Shown here piece after piece: positions 31,592 to 32,015 of a stretch of 32,015 nt of DNA (positions are counted from its first letter, which is position 1; every line of letters starts with the position of its first letter). The notes below the pieces were generated by a model. The model was not told the origin of the DNA. It worked only from the letters and a program-made list of their open reading frames with translations, and searched no databases. Source of the stretch: Actinomycetes bacterium. Lineage in GTDB: Bacteria; Actinomycetota; Actinomycetes; S36-B12; UBA10799. The translations under genes and the position numbers were made by a program. The stretch lies in NCBI GenBank assembly GCA_029779995.1, contig JAKOZM010000221.1, positions 1 to 32,015 of the forward strand, given 5' to 3'.

Positions 31592-32015
31592 CTAGGGCAC
31601 CAGCAGAACAGGCGCCTGGTTAATCCGAACTGTCCGATTTACGATCCGGGTGCACTGACCGTTGAGGGTGCACACCTGCCTGACGTCGAAAGCCGACTTG
31701 GGTACCTTGACGGACCGGGTGGTACCGAGGTTCGCGTACATCACGTACTGCCGCTCGCCTTTGCGCGTCAACGCACAGACGGTCACCCGCTGGTCCGAGC
31801 ACGCACCCCAGCGCGCACCCGACAGCCAGTCCTCGATGGTGAAGAAGGCGGTGCCTGGGGCGATCGGCGTGCCAGTGGCCGGATCGGTGGTGCTGATGCC
31901 CATCACGTGGCTGTCCCAGGAGTACCAGAACACCTTGGTCACGCCGTACCGAAGGCTGTCGATGTAGGTCCGAGCCAGGTAGGCGGCCCCGACTTTCGGA
32001 CCGAAGACCTCCTCC
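31592..32015 (-). CDS. Third GH39/PslG-like paralogue, C-terminal fragment
   Basis: The last 140 residues of a gene entering from the right edge. GAAYLARTYIDSLRYGVTKV, then FWYSWDSHVMGI matches AAYVSRTFLDSARYGVDRTF and WYGWDIDVLGI of the gene at 30361, and the end (VRINQAPVLLVP) matches VDAAPVLL and VGLAPVRL of the other two. Both catalytic Glu residues would lie outside the window. The C-terminal part holds a Cys pair (RQVCTLNGQCTR). Its stop lies 28 bases before the start of the next copy, so the two are probably co-transcribed. Confidence 0.85.
   Translation of the reverse strand, partial: EEVFGPKVGAAYLARTYIDSLRYGVTKVFWYSWDSHVMGISTTDPATGTPIAPGTAFFTIEDWLSGARWGACSDQRVTVCALTRKGERQYVMYANLGTTRSVKVPKSAFDVRQVCTLNGQCTRIVNRTVRINQAPVLLVP

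Noticed and set aside
1..32015. CRISPR arrays or a phage-defence system
   Set aside because: No regularly spaced direct repeats, no cas-like or nuclease genes; all non-IS genes fit envelope glycan synthesis.

Overview
The window is GC-rich actinobacterial DNA (phylum Actinomycetota; the lineage below that cannot be fixed from the sequence alone). The case rests on the start of fhaA (DUF3662/FHA protein of the pknB signalling locus) at the left edge, a ubiA-dprE1-dprE2 set for decaprenylphosphoryl-arabinose, many GTG/TTG starts, and repeated -10-like motifs placed 6-7 bases before start codons, as in leaderless actinobacterial transcripts. Almost every gene serves cell-envelope polysaccharide synthesis.

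Layout. 1-1580 (minus): fhaA start, a GtrA-like flippase and a family 2 glycosyltransferase. 1613-4963: the complete dTDP-L-rhamnose pathway, with rmlC and rmlA on plus and rmlB-rmlD on minus. 5017-11108 (plus): a tightly overlapped operon of an ABC-2 polysaccharide exporter (Wzm, Wzt with a C-terminal cargo-binding region), a methyltransferase with a coiled-coil tail, an RgpF-type protein and an RgpF-WbsX fusion. 11127-15303: a membrane-anchored GT2 diverging from a large membrane protein, followed by a GT2-DUF2304 pair. 15304-16065: no recognisable gene. 16066-19651 (minus): a FlaA1/CapD-type nucleotide-sugar dehydratase and a DUF2142-like membrane protein. 19787-22561: a nested insertion, with an IS110-family element inside orfB of an IS3-family element. 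22771-24213 (minus): a polyprenyl-phosphate sugar-1-phosphate transferase that would start a lipid-linked glycan. 24489-25001 (plus): a diverged RmlC paralogue. 25005-27933 (minus): dprE2, dprE1 and ubiA. 27980-32015 (minus): three tandem paralogous secreted or anchored glycoside-hydrolase-like proteins with a DUF1972 glycosyltransferase between them.

How they fit together: dTDP-rhamnose and a second sugar from the FlaA1-like enzyme feed the glycosyltransferases. The sugar transferase primes the carrier lipid, and Wzm/Wzt exports a chain that may be methyl-capped. The UbiA/DprE1/DprE2 products supply an arabinose donor used outside the membrane, where the GH-like proteins could trim or remodel glycan.

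The most unusual signal is in the IS110 element. Its 253-base non-coding left end can be read as a bridge RNA: one loop matches the actual insertion site in the IS3 orfB, and a second loop matches the element's own ends. Joining its two ends would also create a near-consensus promoter. Other points of note are an alanine at the DprE1 position that is the benzothiazinone-target cysteine in M. tuberculosis, an RmlC paralogue lacking catalytic residues, and a methyltransferase-Wzt pairing that resembles chain-capping systems.
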